21,991 nt of DNA. Origin: DASVHF01 sp036382695. Lineage in GTDB: Bacteria; Patescibacteriota; Microgenomatia; Woykebacterales; RBG-16-39-9b. The DNA lies in assembly GCA_036382695.1 (NCBI GenBank), contig DASVHF010000073.1, positions 1 through 21,991 on the forward strand, written 5' to 3'. Below the pieces are notes generated by a model. The model was not told where the DNA came from. It did not search any database and worked only from the letters and a program-made list of their open reading frames with translations. Every line of letters starts with the position of its first letter. The first letter of the stretch is position 1. The position numbers and the translations under genes were made by a program. Shown piece after piece: positions 7,010 to 13,569 of the stretch.

Positions 7010-9391
7010 TTATGCCGCAGGAATAGGTGGGGGAGAGATGGAAGGTTGAGGTTTTTCTGCTCTTCCTCGGAACGGGTCTGAAACCAAAGCCTTTTTGAGT
7101 ACCTCGTCCATTGTGTCGACAAAAGTGAATTTCAATTCCTTTCTTGTTTTGGCTGGTATTTCCTCTAGGTCCTTTTTGTTCTTCTTGGGTAGGACTACTT
7201 GGACAAGACCAGCGCGATGGGCCGCCAAGATTTTCTCTTTCATTCCACCGATTTCTAGTACTTTACCTCTTAGAGTCACTTCGCCAGTCATGCCAACGTC
7301 TTTATCGGCTGGGGTTTTGGTGATCAGACTGACCAAAGCAGCCGCCATAGTGATACCGGCACTTGGACCATCTTTTGGTATGGCGCCAGCTGGTACATGA
7401 ATATGAATGTCTTTATCCTTAAAATAATTCTCTTTGAGGCCAAGTTCTCTAGTTTTACTCCTTGTGTAAGAAAGAGCTGCTTGGGCACTCTCTTTCATTA
7501 CATCACCTAAATGACCGGTGAGAATAAGATTTCCCCTGCCAGGCATTGCTGTCGCCTCAACGCTTAAAACCTGACCTCCCACATCAGTCCAAGCTAAACC
7601 AGTGGCAGTTCCAATCTCATCCGTTTTCTCGGTTGTCCATGGTTCGAATTTCACTGGGCCCAAGTACTTACTAATAGTGGTAGTGGCGATTTCAGCCTTT
7701 TTTAATTTACCCTCAGCTATTCGCCTAGCTACTTTACGGCAAATAGCAGCTAGTTCTCTTTCAAGGTTTCTAACTCCAGCTTCGCGAGTGTATCTGGAAA
7801 TAACTGTTTTTTTCGCACCTTCGGTAATTTTCAGTTTTTTCTTATTTAACCCATGGGTATTTAGTTGTTTTGGCCACAGGTATCCAGAGGCGATGTGGAA
7901 CTTTTCTTCCTCGGTATAACCTGGGAACTCAATAACCTCCATTCGATCCCGCAAGGCTGGAGGGATGGTATCTAAAATATTAGCGGTGGTAATAAACATC
8001 ACATCAGATAAATCAAATGGCACCTCTAAGTAGTGGTCGGAAAACGAATGGTTTTGTTCTGGATCGAGTGCTTCCAGTAGTGCGGAAGAAGGATCGCCGC
8101 GGAAATCAGAACCAACTTTATCAATCTCATCAAGCATAAATACTGGATCTCTTGCTCCTGCATCCTTCATTGATTGGATAATTCTGCCTGGCATTGCACC
8201 GACATAGGTCCGTCGATGACCGCGGATTTCAGCTTCGTCCCGTATTCCACCAAGAGAAAATTTGACAAATTTTCGTCCCAAAGCTCTGGCAATTGATCTT
8301 CCAACGCTGGTCTTGCCGGTACCAGGTGGGCCCACAAAGCAAAGTATCGGACCCTTGATTTTTCCTGTTAATTTGTGGACTGCTAAATATTCCAAAATTC
8401 GCTCTTTAATTTTCTTAAGTCCATAATGATCCTCGTTTAAGATCTTTTCTGCAGCTTTAATATCAATTTTAGTCTTGCTTTTAGTAATCCAAGGCAGTTC
8501 TACCATCCAATCTAGATAAGTCCGAATGTAAGAAACTTCCGGTGAAAATTGCGGCATTTTTCTTAGCCTGTCAAGCTCTTTTAAGGCTTTTTCTTCGGTT
8601 TCCTTTGGCATACCAGCCGCTTTAATCTTTTTCTCAAATTCGGAAAATTCCTCCTTTTCCTCTTTGACACCCAGCTCTTTTTCAATTGTTTTTAATTGCT
8701 CTCGCAAAAAAGCTTCCTTCGCGCTTTTACCAATTTCCTCTGCTGTGTGATCTTGAATTCTCCGGGCTGTTCGTAGAATGGAAATTTCTTTAGCTAAGTA
8801 TTCTGATATTATTTTCAGTCTGGATTTTAAATTTGGTGCTTCTAAAAAGGCCTGTTTCTCGAAAGGTTTTAAATCCAGGTTAAAGATAATCATATCGATT
8901 GTTTGGTGAGGATTAGTTAAATCAAAGATGGTTGGAATAAGATCAAGTGGGACTGATTTTCCCAAAGAGATTGATTGTCGAAATTGCTCAACTAACGGCC
9001 TAATAATAGATTCTAATTCCTCTTGAGAGTAGGTAGGCTCAGGTATTTCTACAGCCTCGGCTTCAAAAAAAGGGTCTATCTTTGTATGCCTTGTAATTTT
9101 TGCCTTAGTAATACCTTCGACTGCAATATTTATTACTCCATCCGGCAATCTTTGTACCGACGTCACTCGTGAAATTGTTCCGACGTCAAATAAATCAGTC
9201 GTTGAAGGGTTATCCACAATCTCATTTTTTTGCATAACCATGAGAAGTGTTTTGCTTTTTGTTAAAGCATCTTCCAACGCTTTTACTGATTTATCCCGCT
9301 TTAGGGAGATAGGAACTTTTGCGTGTGGGAGAACCACTACATTTCGTACTGGTATCAGTGGTAATTTGTGTTTTGTTTCCTTTTTTTCCAT
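7010..9391 (-). CDS. lon: Lon ATP-dependent serine protease
   Basis: 793 residues from the ATG at 9391; the open frame runs further upstream, but that part is the tRNA-His and tRNA-Arg genes, so it is not coding. Domains in order: LON substrate-binding domain starting at LPLIPVRNVVVLPH, helical region with EAFLREQLKTIEKELG, AAA+ domain with Walker A GPPGTGKTS (about 352-360) and Walker B VFMLDEIDK, and the protease domain with catalytic S677 in PKDGPSAG and K720 in GGMKEKILAAHRAG, 43 residues apart as in E. coli. Lon degrades misfolded and regulatory proteins in the cytoplasm. It has its own promoter and a near-leaderless start. The C-terminal 30 residues are proline rich. Confidence 0.98.
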   Translation of the reverse strand: MEKKETKHKLPLIPVRNVVVLPHAKVPISLKRDKSVKALEDALTKSKTLLMVMQKNEIVDNPSTTDLFDVGTISRVTSVQRLPDGVINIAVEGITKAKITRHTKIDPFFEAEAVEIPEPTYSQEELESIIRPLVEQFRQSISLGKSVPLDLIPTIFDLTNPHQTIDMIIFNLDLKPFEKQAFLEAPNLKSRLKIISEYLAKEISILRTARRIQDHTAEEIGKSAKEAFLREQLKTIEKELGVKEEKEEFSEFEKKIKAAGMPKETEEKALKELDRLRKMPQFSPEVSYIRTYLDWMVELPWITKSKTKIDIKAAEKILNEDHYGLKKIKERILEYLAVHKLTGKIKGPILCFVGPPGTGKTSVGRSIARALGRKFVKFSLGGIRDEAEIRGHRRTYVGAMPGRIIQSMKDAGARDPVFMLDEIDKVGSDFRGDPSSALLEALDPEQNHSFSDHYLEVPFDLSDVMFITTANILDTIPPALRDRMEVIEFPGYTEEEKFHIASGYLWPKQLNTHGLNKKKLKITEGAKKTVISRYTREAGVRNLERELAAICRKVARRIAEGKLKKAEIATTTISKYLGPVKFEPWTTEKTDEIGTATGLAWTDVGGQVLSVEATAMPGRGNLILTGHLGDVMKESAQAALSYTRSKTRELGLKENYFKDKDIHIHVPAGAIPKDGPSAGITMAAALVSLITKTPADKDVGMTGEVTLRGKVLEIGGMKEKILAAHRAGLVQVVLPKKNKKDLEEIPAKTRKELKFTFVDTMDEVLKKALVSDPFRGRAEKPQPSISPPPIPAA

Positions 9392-9398
9392 CGACCTT

Positions 9399-9428
9399 AT
9401 TTTAGCAGCTTTGTAAAGCGACCGCCAA
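9399..9428 (-). promoter_or_regulatory. Promoter of lon
   Basis: On the minus strand, TTGGCG (9428-9423), an 18-bp spacer and TAAAAT (9404-9399). The -10 box ends 7 bases before the lon ATG, so transcription should start at or next to the start codon. Confidence 0.5.
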
Positions 9429-9456
9429 ATGAAGTCTTGTTGTCTCAAGAATACAG

Positions 9457-9532
9457 TGGGGAGGCCGATGGGATTCGAACCCACAACCTGATGGTCCACA
9501 ACCATCCGCTCTGCCATTGAGCTACGACCTCC
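9457..9532 (-). tRNA. tRNA-His (GTG)
   Basis: Full cloverleaf with anticodon loop containing GTG. G-1 is encoded and pairs with discriminator C73, the identity mark of tRNA-His, and CCA is encoded. It is third in a minus-strand tRNA cluster, 3 nt after tRNA-Arg. Confidence 0.95.
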
Positions 9533-9535
9533 ACG

Positions 9536-9612
9536 TGGCGCGCCCAGAGGGACTTGAACCCCCAACCTTATGGTCCGAAGCCATACGCTCTATCCAATTG
9601 AGCTATGGGCGC
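9536..9612 (-). tRNA. tRNA-Arg (TCG)
   Basis: Acceptor GCGCCCA pairs with TGGGCGC; the anticodon loop CTTCGGA gives TCG. CCA is encoded. It is second in the cluster, 1 nt after tRNA-Gly. Confidence 0.95.
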
Positions 9613-9613
9613 A

Positions 9614-9690
9614 TGGAGCACGAGAAGGGACTTGAACCCTCAACCTTCTCCTTGGAAGGGAGACGCTCTAGCCAGTTGAGCTACTCGTGC
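9614..9690 (-). tRNA. tRNA-Gly (TCC)
   Basis: Acceptor GCACGAG pairs with CTCGTGC; the anticodon loop CTTCCAA gives TCC. The discriminator is U and CCA is encoded. It is first of the three tRNAs downstream of the promoter at 9770-9798. Confidence 0.95.
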
Positions 9691-9769
9691 CTGATTAACC
9701 CGTTTTGTTTTATTCTGGTTCGAATTATATCTCGCCAGAGAAACAATAGTCGAGATGTAATCGAAGACG

Positions 9770-9798
9770 ATTATACCAGATTAAACTAAGCTTCTCAA
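9770..9798 (-). promoter_or_regulatory. Promoter of the tRNA-Gly/Arg/His cluster
   Basis: On the minus strand, TTGAGA (9798-9793), a 17-bp spacer and TATAAT (9775-9770) with an extended TGG before it. A second TATAAT (9729-9724) lies closer to tRNA-Gly and may be an alternative start. Confidence 0.65.
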
Positions 9799-9866
9799 TT
9801 AGTCTGATCCTGAAAAAAAAATCTAACATTGCTGGTTGAATGACCCCATATTAGTTGAGAGATGAA

Positions 9867-10439
9867 TCAGGGTTGAGATGGGGCAGGGGATATATCGGAG
9901 AGAAGGACGTTTTCAACTATTAATCCTTTTGGTGTAAATTCGGTTTCCAGCATTTCCTTCATTTTGGCTTCAATCTCGTGACGGTGAGTATTGATTTGGT
10001 CCATATTTACCTGTGAGATGACTCCTCTCATTCGACTGCGAGAAACTGGACGGACTATTTTTGATATGAAATTTTCGCCAATATTTTCCCAAAGCGAAAC
10101 GACATTTTCTTTGTTTATTCGTACCAAAATAGTACCTTGAATCTTGACTGTGACGTTGGCTGATGTCACGGCAACAATCGGATCGTCTCCAAGCGCTTCT
10201 TTATTATGATCAGCGTTAAATCCTTCACGAATAGTGTATTCCAAAGTTTGAGCATTAAAGATTTTCGCCTTCTGCCAAAAAGGAATCTTAAAATGTAAAC
10301 CTGGTCCCCAGGTGTGTTTTAGTACTCCACGACCACGATCATACACAGTGGCTACATGGCCAGGCGGAACGTCGGCAAAAAACCCCCCGACAACTTCATC
10401 TACCCAAAATGAAATAACTAACTGATCAAATGACGCCAT
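9867..10439 (-). CDS. Short SPFH/prohibitin-like (band 7) protein
   Basis: 190 residues. The SPFH signature is clear: VPPGHVATVYDRGRGVLKHT, WGPGLHFKIPFWQ, then VTVKIQGTILVRI and the helix with HRHEIEAKMKEMLETEF and GLIVENVLLSDI. SPFH proteins form membrane-associated scaffolds and in bacteria often partner with proteases such as FtsH. This one ends right after the core domain, in a proline-rich SPAPSQP tail. It lacks the long coiled coil that usually follows, and has no obvious N-terminal membrane helix. It starts 3 nt after yidC, so it is very likely in the same operon, suggesting a role near membrane protein insertion or quality control; that part is inference. Confidence 0.85.
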   Translation of the reverse strand: MASFDQLVISFWVDEVVGGFFADVPPGHVATVYDRGRGVLKHTWGPGLHFKIPFWQKAKIFNAQTLEYTIREGFNADHNKEALGDDPIVAVTSANVTVKIQGTILVRINKENVVSLWENIGENFISKIVRPVSRSRMRGVISQVNMDQINTHRHEIEAKMKEMLETEFTPKGLIVENVLLSDISPAPSQP

Positions 10440-10442
10440 ATA

Positions 10443-11162
10443 TTAGCTTCCCGCAATTTTTATGTTTTTAGCCTTTGCTGTTTGGACAACAATGCTTTTT
10501 ATGATAAAAGAAAACGCAACAGACGTTATCAAAAAAATTGCTTTCGCGCTTGGAAGCATCAATAGAATTATAAAGCTCCCAAGTGGCCAAATCAATGGGT
10601 CCCATTTTTGGGAAAAACTGCTACCAATATCCTTCTTCTTATTGTACTCCCATATTCTCTCGATGAGAAGAAAACCGGCTGCTAAAAATGCCAAAAGAAT
10701 ACTTGTTTTGGCAAGATCGAAGCCTAAAAACTGGGTGTTGATGTTTACCGGGCGCGAGACAAAAGAGTACAGATTTCCAAAGCCGTTGCTGTAAATACCT
10801 ACCTGTATTATCTGGTAGAGTACGCCTAAAAATATTATTTGGGCAAAAAGCGGTAGCGATGAAAGGAAAGGGTTGATACCAAGTGGGTGGGTAACTTGCG
10901 AAATTTTCTCAATTCTTTGTCGGCTAGTAAGACCTTTGTCTTGTTCGATCCTTTCAATTTGTGGTTTTACTTTGGCTAATTGCTGTTCGTGTTTATAACC
11001 CAGCAGATTGAAGTAGAGGAATAAAAATCGAATTAATATTGCCAGACCAATTATTGCTAGGCCAAAACTTGGTCCAGGGGTGAGATTATAGGTAAAGACA
11101 ACTAGGTTGTATATTGGCTTATAAAGAACTTCAAGCCAAAACGTGTGGAAAAATCCAAACAT
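10443..11162 (-). CDS. yidC: YidC/Oxa1 membrane protein insertase
   Basis: 239 residues with about five membrane helices and no large periplasmic domain, as in Gram-positive type YidC. It opens with FWLEVLYKPIYNLVVF, followed by GLAIIGLAILIRFLF. The cytoplasmic loop has KVKPQIERIEQDKG, the usual charged hairpin between the first core helices, and then LGINPFLSSLPLFAQIIFLGVLYQ. It inserts membrane proteins, alone or with Sec. The usual chromosomal neighbours (rpmH, rnpA, jag) are absent; instead it sits between a calcium-repeat protein and an SPFH protein, spaced 22 and 3 nt. Translation probably couples the three. Confidence 0.93.
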   Translation of the reverse strand: MFGFFHTFWLEVLYKPIYNLVVFTYNLTPGPSFGLAIIGLAILIRFLFLYFNLLGYKHEQQLAKVKPQIERIEQDKGLTSRQRIEKISQVTHPLGINPFLSSLPLFAQIIFLGVLYQIIQVGIYSNGFGNLYSFVSRPVNINTQFLGFDLAKTSILLAFLAAGFLLIERIWEYNKKKDIGSSFSQKWDPLIWPLGSFIILLMLPSAKAIFLITSVAFSFIIKSIVVQTAKAKNIKIAGS

Positions 11163-11184
11163 TTAAAATAGCGATAGGGTAGTT

Positions 11185-11748
11185 CTAAGGAACAGGTATT
11201 GGCTTTTCGCCGTAATCCTCATCGGAACCTCCGTTTCCAGTCTCGTCGCCAGAATCGCCAGAATCACCACCATCGTATGGATCATCGTCTCTTTCATCAG
11301 GAGTACCATCGTTGTCATCATCTGGATCTTGGCTATCGGGAATACCGTCGTTGTCGTGATCACTCGGACTATTATCCACGCTGTCAGGGATACCATCACT
11401 ATCATCATCTGTATCTTGTCCATCTTGAATGCCGTCGTTGTCGTGATCAAATGGGTATGGGTCGGTACCATTCTTCGTACCATCGTTATCGTGATCTTGA
11501 TCCTTCGAATCAGCTATCCCATCGTTATCGTGATCTAAAGAAAACTTGTCAATATCATTAGGTATTCCATCTCCATCTTCATCATCGGTAGAAATAAGAG
11601 TGTTTTTTTGTTGGCCGGAAATTAATTTGGATGTTTTGTCTTCGGGTTCATCACCAACAGGTCCGAAAAATAAGACAAAAAGAATTATTAACAAAAGGAC
11701 CAGCGCAGCCCCTGCTGGTATAATAACAATTTGTCTAGCCTTCATCAT
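11185..11748 (-). CDS. Membrane-anchored thrombospondin type 3 repeat protein
   Basis: 187 residues; the next codon is also ATG (11745). An N-terminal helix of about 22 hydrophobic residues (IIPAGAALVLLLIILFVLFF) serves as signal anchor. From about residue 50 on there are seven or eight repeats of the type DxDxDGxxDxxD (for example DHDNDGIPDSQD), the calcium-binding pattern of thrombospondin type 3 repeats. The protein ends with a glycine/aspartate-rich tail. It is probably outside the membrane, binding calcium as a spacer or adhesive stalk. A TATAAT box at 11759-11754 is 5 nt before the first ATG and 8 before the second. It heads the operon with yidC. Confidence 0.85.
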   Translation of the reverse strand: MMKARQIVIIPAGAALVLLLIILFVLFFGPVGDEPEDKTSKLISGQQKNTLISTDDEDGDGIPNDIDKFSLDHDNDGIADSKDQDHDNDGTKNGTDPYPFDHDNDGIQDGQDTDDDSDGIPDSVDNSPSDHDNDGIPDSQDPDDDNDGTPDERDDDPYDGGDSGDSGDETGNGGSDEDYGEKPIPVP

Positions 11749-11807
11749 TTATTATTATATATGGTTAAATAACCAAACGCGAGAGGTAATTGTAGTATAA
11801 GCTTCAA

Positions 11808-11836
11808 TTGAAGAAGTATTTGAAAATTGATATAAT
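11808..11836 (+). promoter_or_regulatory. Promoter of tRNA-Leu (TAA)
   Basis: TTGAAG at 11808-11813, 17-bp spacer, TATAAT at 11831-11836, with the tRNA beginning 10 nt downstream. Confidence 0.75.
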
Positions 11837-11845
11837 CCGCATGCT

Positions 11846-11932
11846 GCCGGGATGGCGGAATGGTAGACGCACAGGACTTAAAATCCTGGGGGCGATTAGC
11901 CCGTGCGAGTTCGAGTCTCGCTCCCGGCACCA
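11846..11932 (+). tRNA. tRNA-Leu (TAA)
   Basis: Acceptor GCCGGGA pairs with TCCCGGC, the anticodon loop CTTAAAA gives TAA, there is a long variable arm, and CCA is encoded. It is intact, unlike the outer copy at 12735. Confidence 0.95.
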
Positions 11933-12035
11933 TCAACCGTAGGAAGCGAAGCCCATTCAAATCTTGAGAACGATAAGCTCATGAGGGTTGGATACTCACC
12001 ATCCCCACTATATGGTTATTGACACTAGCTTTTAA

Positions 12036-12362
12036 CAAACCTTATCTGTGATAGATTTCACAATTCTTTTTGGTCAAGGGGTTTCTAGATTGGTTATAGT
12101 TTTAGCCCAAGCTTTGGTGATTTTGGGAATGGGTATATTAGTATATAACTTCCAATTAATTCATGGAATAACGACGGTCTTAAATATTCTTTTTCTTAGT
12201 GTAATAGGGTTAGTGGCGTTTTTAGGATTCGGTCTATTTGTTTCTGGATTATCAAACGACGAGAACACGATTGCTCCCGTTGCTAACTTAATTGTCCTAC
12301 CTCAATTTTTGGTTGCGGGGACGTTCTTCCCAATAGATGTACTCCCTCAGTGGACTCAATGA
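12036..12362 (+). pseudogene. Fragment of an ABC-2 type transporter permease
   Basis: About 104 residues from the GTG at 12048, with an in-frame stop at 12033. Four hydrophobic stretches are visible, and the end FLVAGTFFPIDVLPQWTQ is the typical conserved region of ABC-2 permeases (GxFFPIxxLPxWLQ). Normal proteins have about 250 residues and six helices: the first helices and the last segment after this motif are both missing. No ATPase gene is nearby. It is best read as a decaying remnant. A TTGACA at 12019-12024 precedes it but no good -10 box follows. Confidence 0.75.
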
Positions 12363-12378
12363 AAAAATCTGCTAAAAT
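12351..12378 (+). promoter_or_regulatory. Possible promoter of the zinc-ribbon gene
   Basis: TGGACT (12351-12356), 16-bp spacer, TAAAAT (12373-12378). The GTG at 12385 is 6 nt after the -10 box, consistent with a leaderless message. Confidence 0.4.
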
Positions 12379-12384
12379 ATAATT

Positions 12385-12666
12385 GTGGTCTGCCCAGTTT
12401 GCGGTTATACTGCAACTCGTGTAAGTAATACTTATTGGTGTCCAAACGACCGGATTTTTCTTGGGCACAATATTGCTGTAGAATCTCAAACCCAACCCTT
12501 CGAAGAACCAATATATCAAGAGTTCAAAAAAGGAACCGCCGCCTCAAAATTTTTCAACTACCTGGTTTGGTCTATTATGGCGGGTTTGTATATTGTGGTA
12601 ATTATACTCGTAGTCTGGAATTATTTAACTGGCGGTTTTGGTGATACTTCTTCGATATTTGAGTAA
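12385..12666 (+). CDS. Small zinc-ribbon protein with one membrane helix
   Basis: 93 residues, starting at GTG. The N-terminus has CPVC (residues 3-6) and then YWCPND at about 18-23, a rubredoxin-like zinc ribbon in which the fourth ligand is aspartate or lost. A linker follows, then one membrane helix of about 25 residues (about 57-83) and a short acidic tail. The topology suggests a cytoplasmic zinc ribbon anchored in the membrane. Proteins of this kind are common and uncharacterised in these bacteria. No ATG is available, and the GTG fits the promoter spacing, so I take it as the start. Confidence 0.65.
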   Translation: MVCPVCGYTATRVSNTYWCPNDRIFLGHNIAVESQTQPFEEPIYQEFKKGTAASKFFNYLVWSIMAGLYIVVIILVVWNYLTGGFGDTSSIFE

Positions 12667-12689
12667 CTCCTTAATTAGACGAAGACTAC

Positions 12690-12718
12690 TTCAAAATCTG
12701 GTAGTTTTTTGCTAAAAT
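12690..12718 (+). promoter_or_regulatory. Promoter of the nested tRNA-Leu locus
   Basis: TTCAAA (12690-12695), 17-bp spacer, TAAAAT (12713-12718). The outer tRNA 5' end is at 12735, so transcription should begin about 10 nt before it and could read through the Nudix gene, nested tRNA-Val, tRNA-Phe and dgkA. Confidence 0.6.
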
Positions 12719-12757
12719 AATATCCCTAACGCACGCGGATGTGGCGGAACTGGTAGA

Positions 12758-12783
12758 CCCCGCTTCACTAAAGTTTCGCGGGG
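12758..12783. repeat. Palindromic repeat in the outer tRNA-Leu
   Basis: CCCCGC and GCGGGG flank TTCACTAAAGTTTC. This core matches the hsdM palindrome core in 11 of 14 positions (reverse strand). It takes the place of the anticodon arm. Confidence 0.5.
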
Positions 12784-12790
12784 CAAGCGC

Positions 12791-12876
12791 GCCGGGATGG
12801 TGGAATTGGCATACACACTAGCTTGAGGAGCTAGGCTCGTAAGAGCGTGGGGGTTCGAGTCCCCCTCCCGGCACCA
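12791..12876 (+). tRNA. tRNA-Leu (GAG), inner gene of a nested pair
   Basis: Complete class II tRNA: GCCGGGA pairs with TCCCGGC, anticodon stem CTAGC with GCTAG, loop TTGAGGA giving GAG, long variable arm GCTCGTAAGAGC, T-arm GGGGG/CCCCC, encoded CCA. It is embedded in the split outer tRNA-Leu and has no promoter of its own, so it must be cut from the same transcript. Confidence 0.93.
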
Positions 12877-12943
12877 GCGGTTAGTGGAGGCTTGCCCTGA
12901 AACTTGTCGAAGGGTTCAAGTCCTCTCATCCGCACCAATAGAT

Positions 12944-13351
12944 ATGGAAGAAGATCAACAGTTTTACGTAGGACAGAAAGCCTTTATCGAAAAGGGTCAA
13001 GAGTTACTGGTATTGCATGACAACATTGTGGGGTTGGATTTCCCTGGTGGAAAAATTCAAGTTGGAGAAACCAACCTTGAGGAAAGCCTGAAACGGGAAG
13101 TACGTGAAGAGACTGGTCTTGAAATAGAAGTCGGCAAACTCTTCATGACCTGGATAAAAGATATGGTTACCGAGAAATACAAGGGGAAGAAATTATTATT
13201 AGTCGGGTATAAATGTAGATATATTTCAGGCACGGTACTCATTAGCCATGAACACGAGAGATTTAGATGGGTCGATAAAAATACATACAAAGAGACAGGT
13301 GAAGATCAAGAGTATTTTAAATATTTAGAGGCGTATTTTACGGGCTCTTAG
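12944..13351 (+). CDS. Nudix hydrolase
   Basis: 135 residues from the ATG at 12944, 6 nt after the outer tRNA-Leu; an earlier start would lie inside the tRNA. The Nudix box is at about 36-59: PGGKIQVGE...REVREETGL, with the metal-binding REVREE intact. Eight residues instead of the usual seven separate the first Glu from REV, a one-residue insertion. Nudix enzymes hydrolyse nucleoside diphosphates linked to other groups; the substrate cannot be told here. The last 10 bp, including the stop, lie inside the outer tRNA-Val, so RNase P cleavage of that RNA would remove the stop codon of the Nudix message. Confidence 0.9.
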   Translation: MEEDQQFYVGQKAFIEKGQELLVLHDNIVGLDFPGGKIQVGETNLEESLKREVREETGLEIEVGKLFMTWIKDMVTEKYKGKKLLLVGYKCRYISGTVLISHEHERFRWVDKNTYKETGEDQEYFKYLEAYFTGS

Positions 13352-13378
13352 CTCAGTTGGCCAGAGCGCCTCGTTTCA

Positions 13379-13473
13379 GCAAATTCTGGGCACTTAGCTC
13401 AGGTTGGTTAGAGCGTCTCGTTTACACCGAGAAGGTCGGGGGTTCGAGTCCCTCAGTGCCCACCAGAATTTGC
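13379..13473. repeat. Perfect 11-bp inverted repeat bracketing the inner tRNA-Val
   Basis: GCAAATTCTGG (13379-13389) and CCAGAATTTGC (13463-13473) are exact reverse complements. The last two bases of each arm belong to the inner tRNA itself (its first GG and the CC of CCA), so the two structures compete at the junction. Confidence 0.9.
13388..13465 (+). tRNA. tRNA-Val (TAC), inner gene of a nested pair
   Basis: Complete: GGGCACT pairs with AGTGCCC, D-arm GCTC/GAGC, anticodon stem TCTCG/CGAGA, loop TTTACAC giving TAC, T-arm with TTCGAGT, and CCA. It lies within the anticodon-loop insert of the outer tRNA-Val of the same anticodon. Confidence 0.94.
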
Positions 13474-13478
13474 GCAGG

Positions 13479-13524
13479 ATGCGAGAATAGCTAAGGAATT
13501 GAAAATTCCGAGGCTATGTAGCAT
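13479..13524 (+). ncRNA. Structured hairpin in the tRNA-Val insert
   Basis: Three helices stack in one hairpin: ATGC/GCAT (13479-13482, 13521-13524), ATAGC/GCTAT (13487-13491, 13513-13517) and GGAATT/AATTCC (13495-13500, 13504-13509), closed by GAA. They are separated by the internal loops GAGA/GTA and TAA/GAG. The latter fits the known UAA/GAN internal-loop motif seen in large structured RNAs. It may be a folded RNA domain of the insert; no function can be assigned. Confidence 0.5.
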
Positions 13525-13569
13525 ACTACACCGAAGAGGTCAGAGGTTCGAGTCCTCTAGAGCCCACCA

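Larger units (their letters stand above)
12735..12937 (+). pseudogene. Outer, interrupted tRNA-Leu enclosing a complete tRNA-Leu
   Basis: The 5' part begins GCGGATGTGGCGGAACTGGT, a Leu-type acceptor and D-arm. The 3' part has TTCAAGT, CCTCT, then CATCCGC, A and CCA, and GCGGATG and CATCCGC pair in all seven positions. Between them lie a palindrome in the anticodon region (12758-12783), a full tRNA-Leu (12791-12876), and a second palindrome (12895-12914) that splits the T-arm: GGAGG at 12886-12890 is the only good partner of CCTCT (12922-12926). A helix of 7 + 8 bp (12771-12777 with 12899-12905, 12781-12788 with 12890-12897) encloses the inner tRNA. The outer copy probably cannot work unless spliced; no normal anticodon can be read. 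Confidence 0.75.
13342..13569 (+). tRNA. Outer tRNA-Val (TAC), interrupted in the anticodon loop by 151 nt holding another tRNA-Val
   Basis: The 5' half (13342-13376) has acceptor GGGCTCT, a normal D-arm and the anticodon stem strand CCTCG followed by TTT. The 3' half (13528-13569) starts ACAC, then CGAAG, the variable loop, T-arm AGAGG/TTCGAGT/CCTCT, AGAGCCC, A and CCA. All seven acceptor and all five T-stem pairs form. Joining the halves gives the loop TTTACAC, identical to that of the inner gene, with one C-A mismatch in the anticodon stem. The insert (13377-13527) holds an inner tRNA bracketed by an 11-bp inverted repeat and a second hairpin. The insert is too short for a group I intron. 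Removal by splicing is possible in principle but unproven. Confidence 0.75.

Noticed and set aside
9392..9565. 58 extra codons at the start of lon
   Set aside because: This stretch is antisense-free tRNA-His and tRNA-Arg sequence on the same strand; the promoter and near-leaderless ATG at 9391 give a normal Lon length.
9811..9819. Terminator of the SPFH operon at a run of A
   Set aside because: On the minus strand a T-tract follows, but the stem before it has only 3 bp.
11163..11561. Other frames across the calcium-repeat gene
   Set aside because: The repetitive DNA opens long frames on both strands, but they give His/Arg- or Met/Thr-rich protein without sense.
11933..12035. Possible degraded tRNA or terminator after tRNA-Leu (TAA)
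   Set aside because: A 6 of 7 bp hairpin (GGGTTGG with CCATCCC) is present, but no T-tract and no tRNA arms.
12048..12362. Intact small membrane protein
   Set aside because: It ends in the middle of a conserved ABC-2 motif region and lacks a proper start, so a fragment is more likely.
13377..13527. Group I intron in tRNA-Val
   Set aside because: After removing the inner tRNA only about 73 nt is left, no P3-P8 core is visible, and the base before the 3' border is not G.
13377..13527. Archaeal-type bulge-helix-bulge intron
   Set aside because: I could not place two 3-nt bulges separated by a 4-bp helix at the borders, and no splicing endonuclease gene is in the window.
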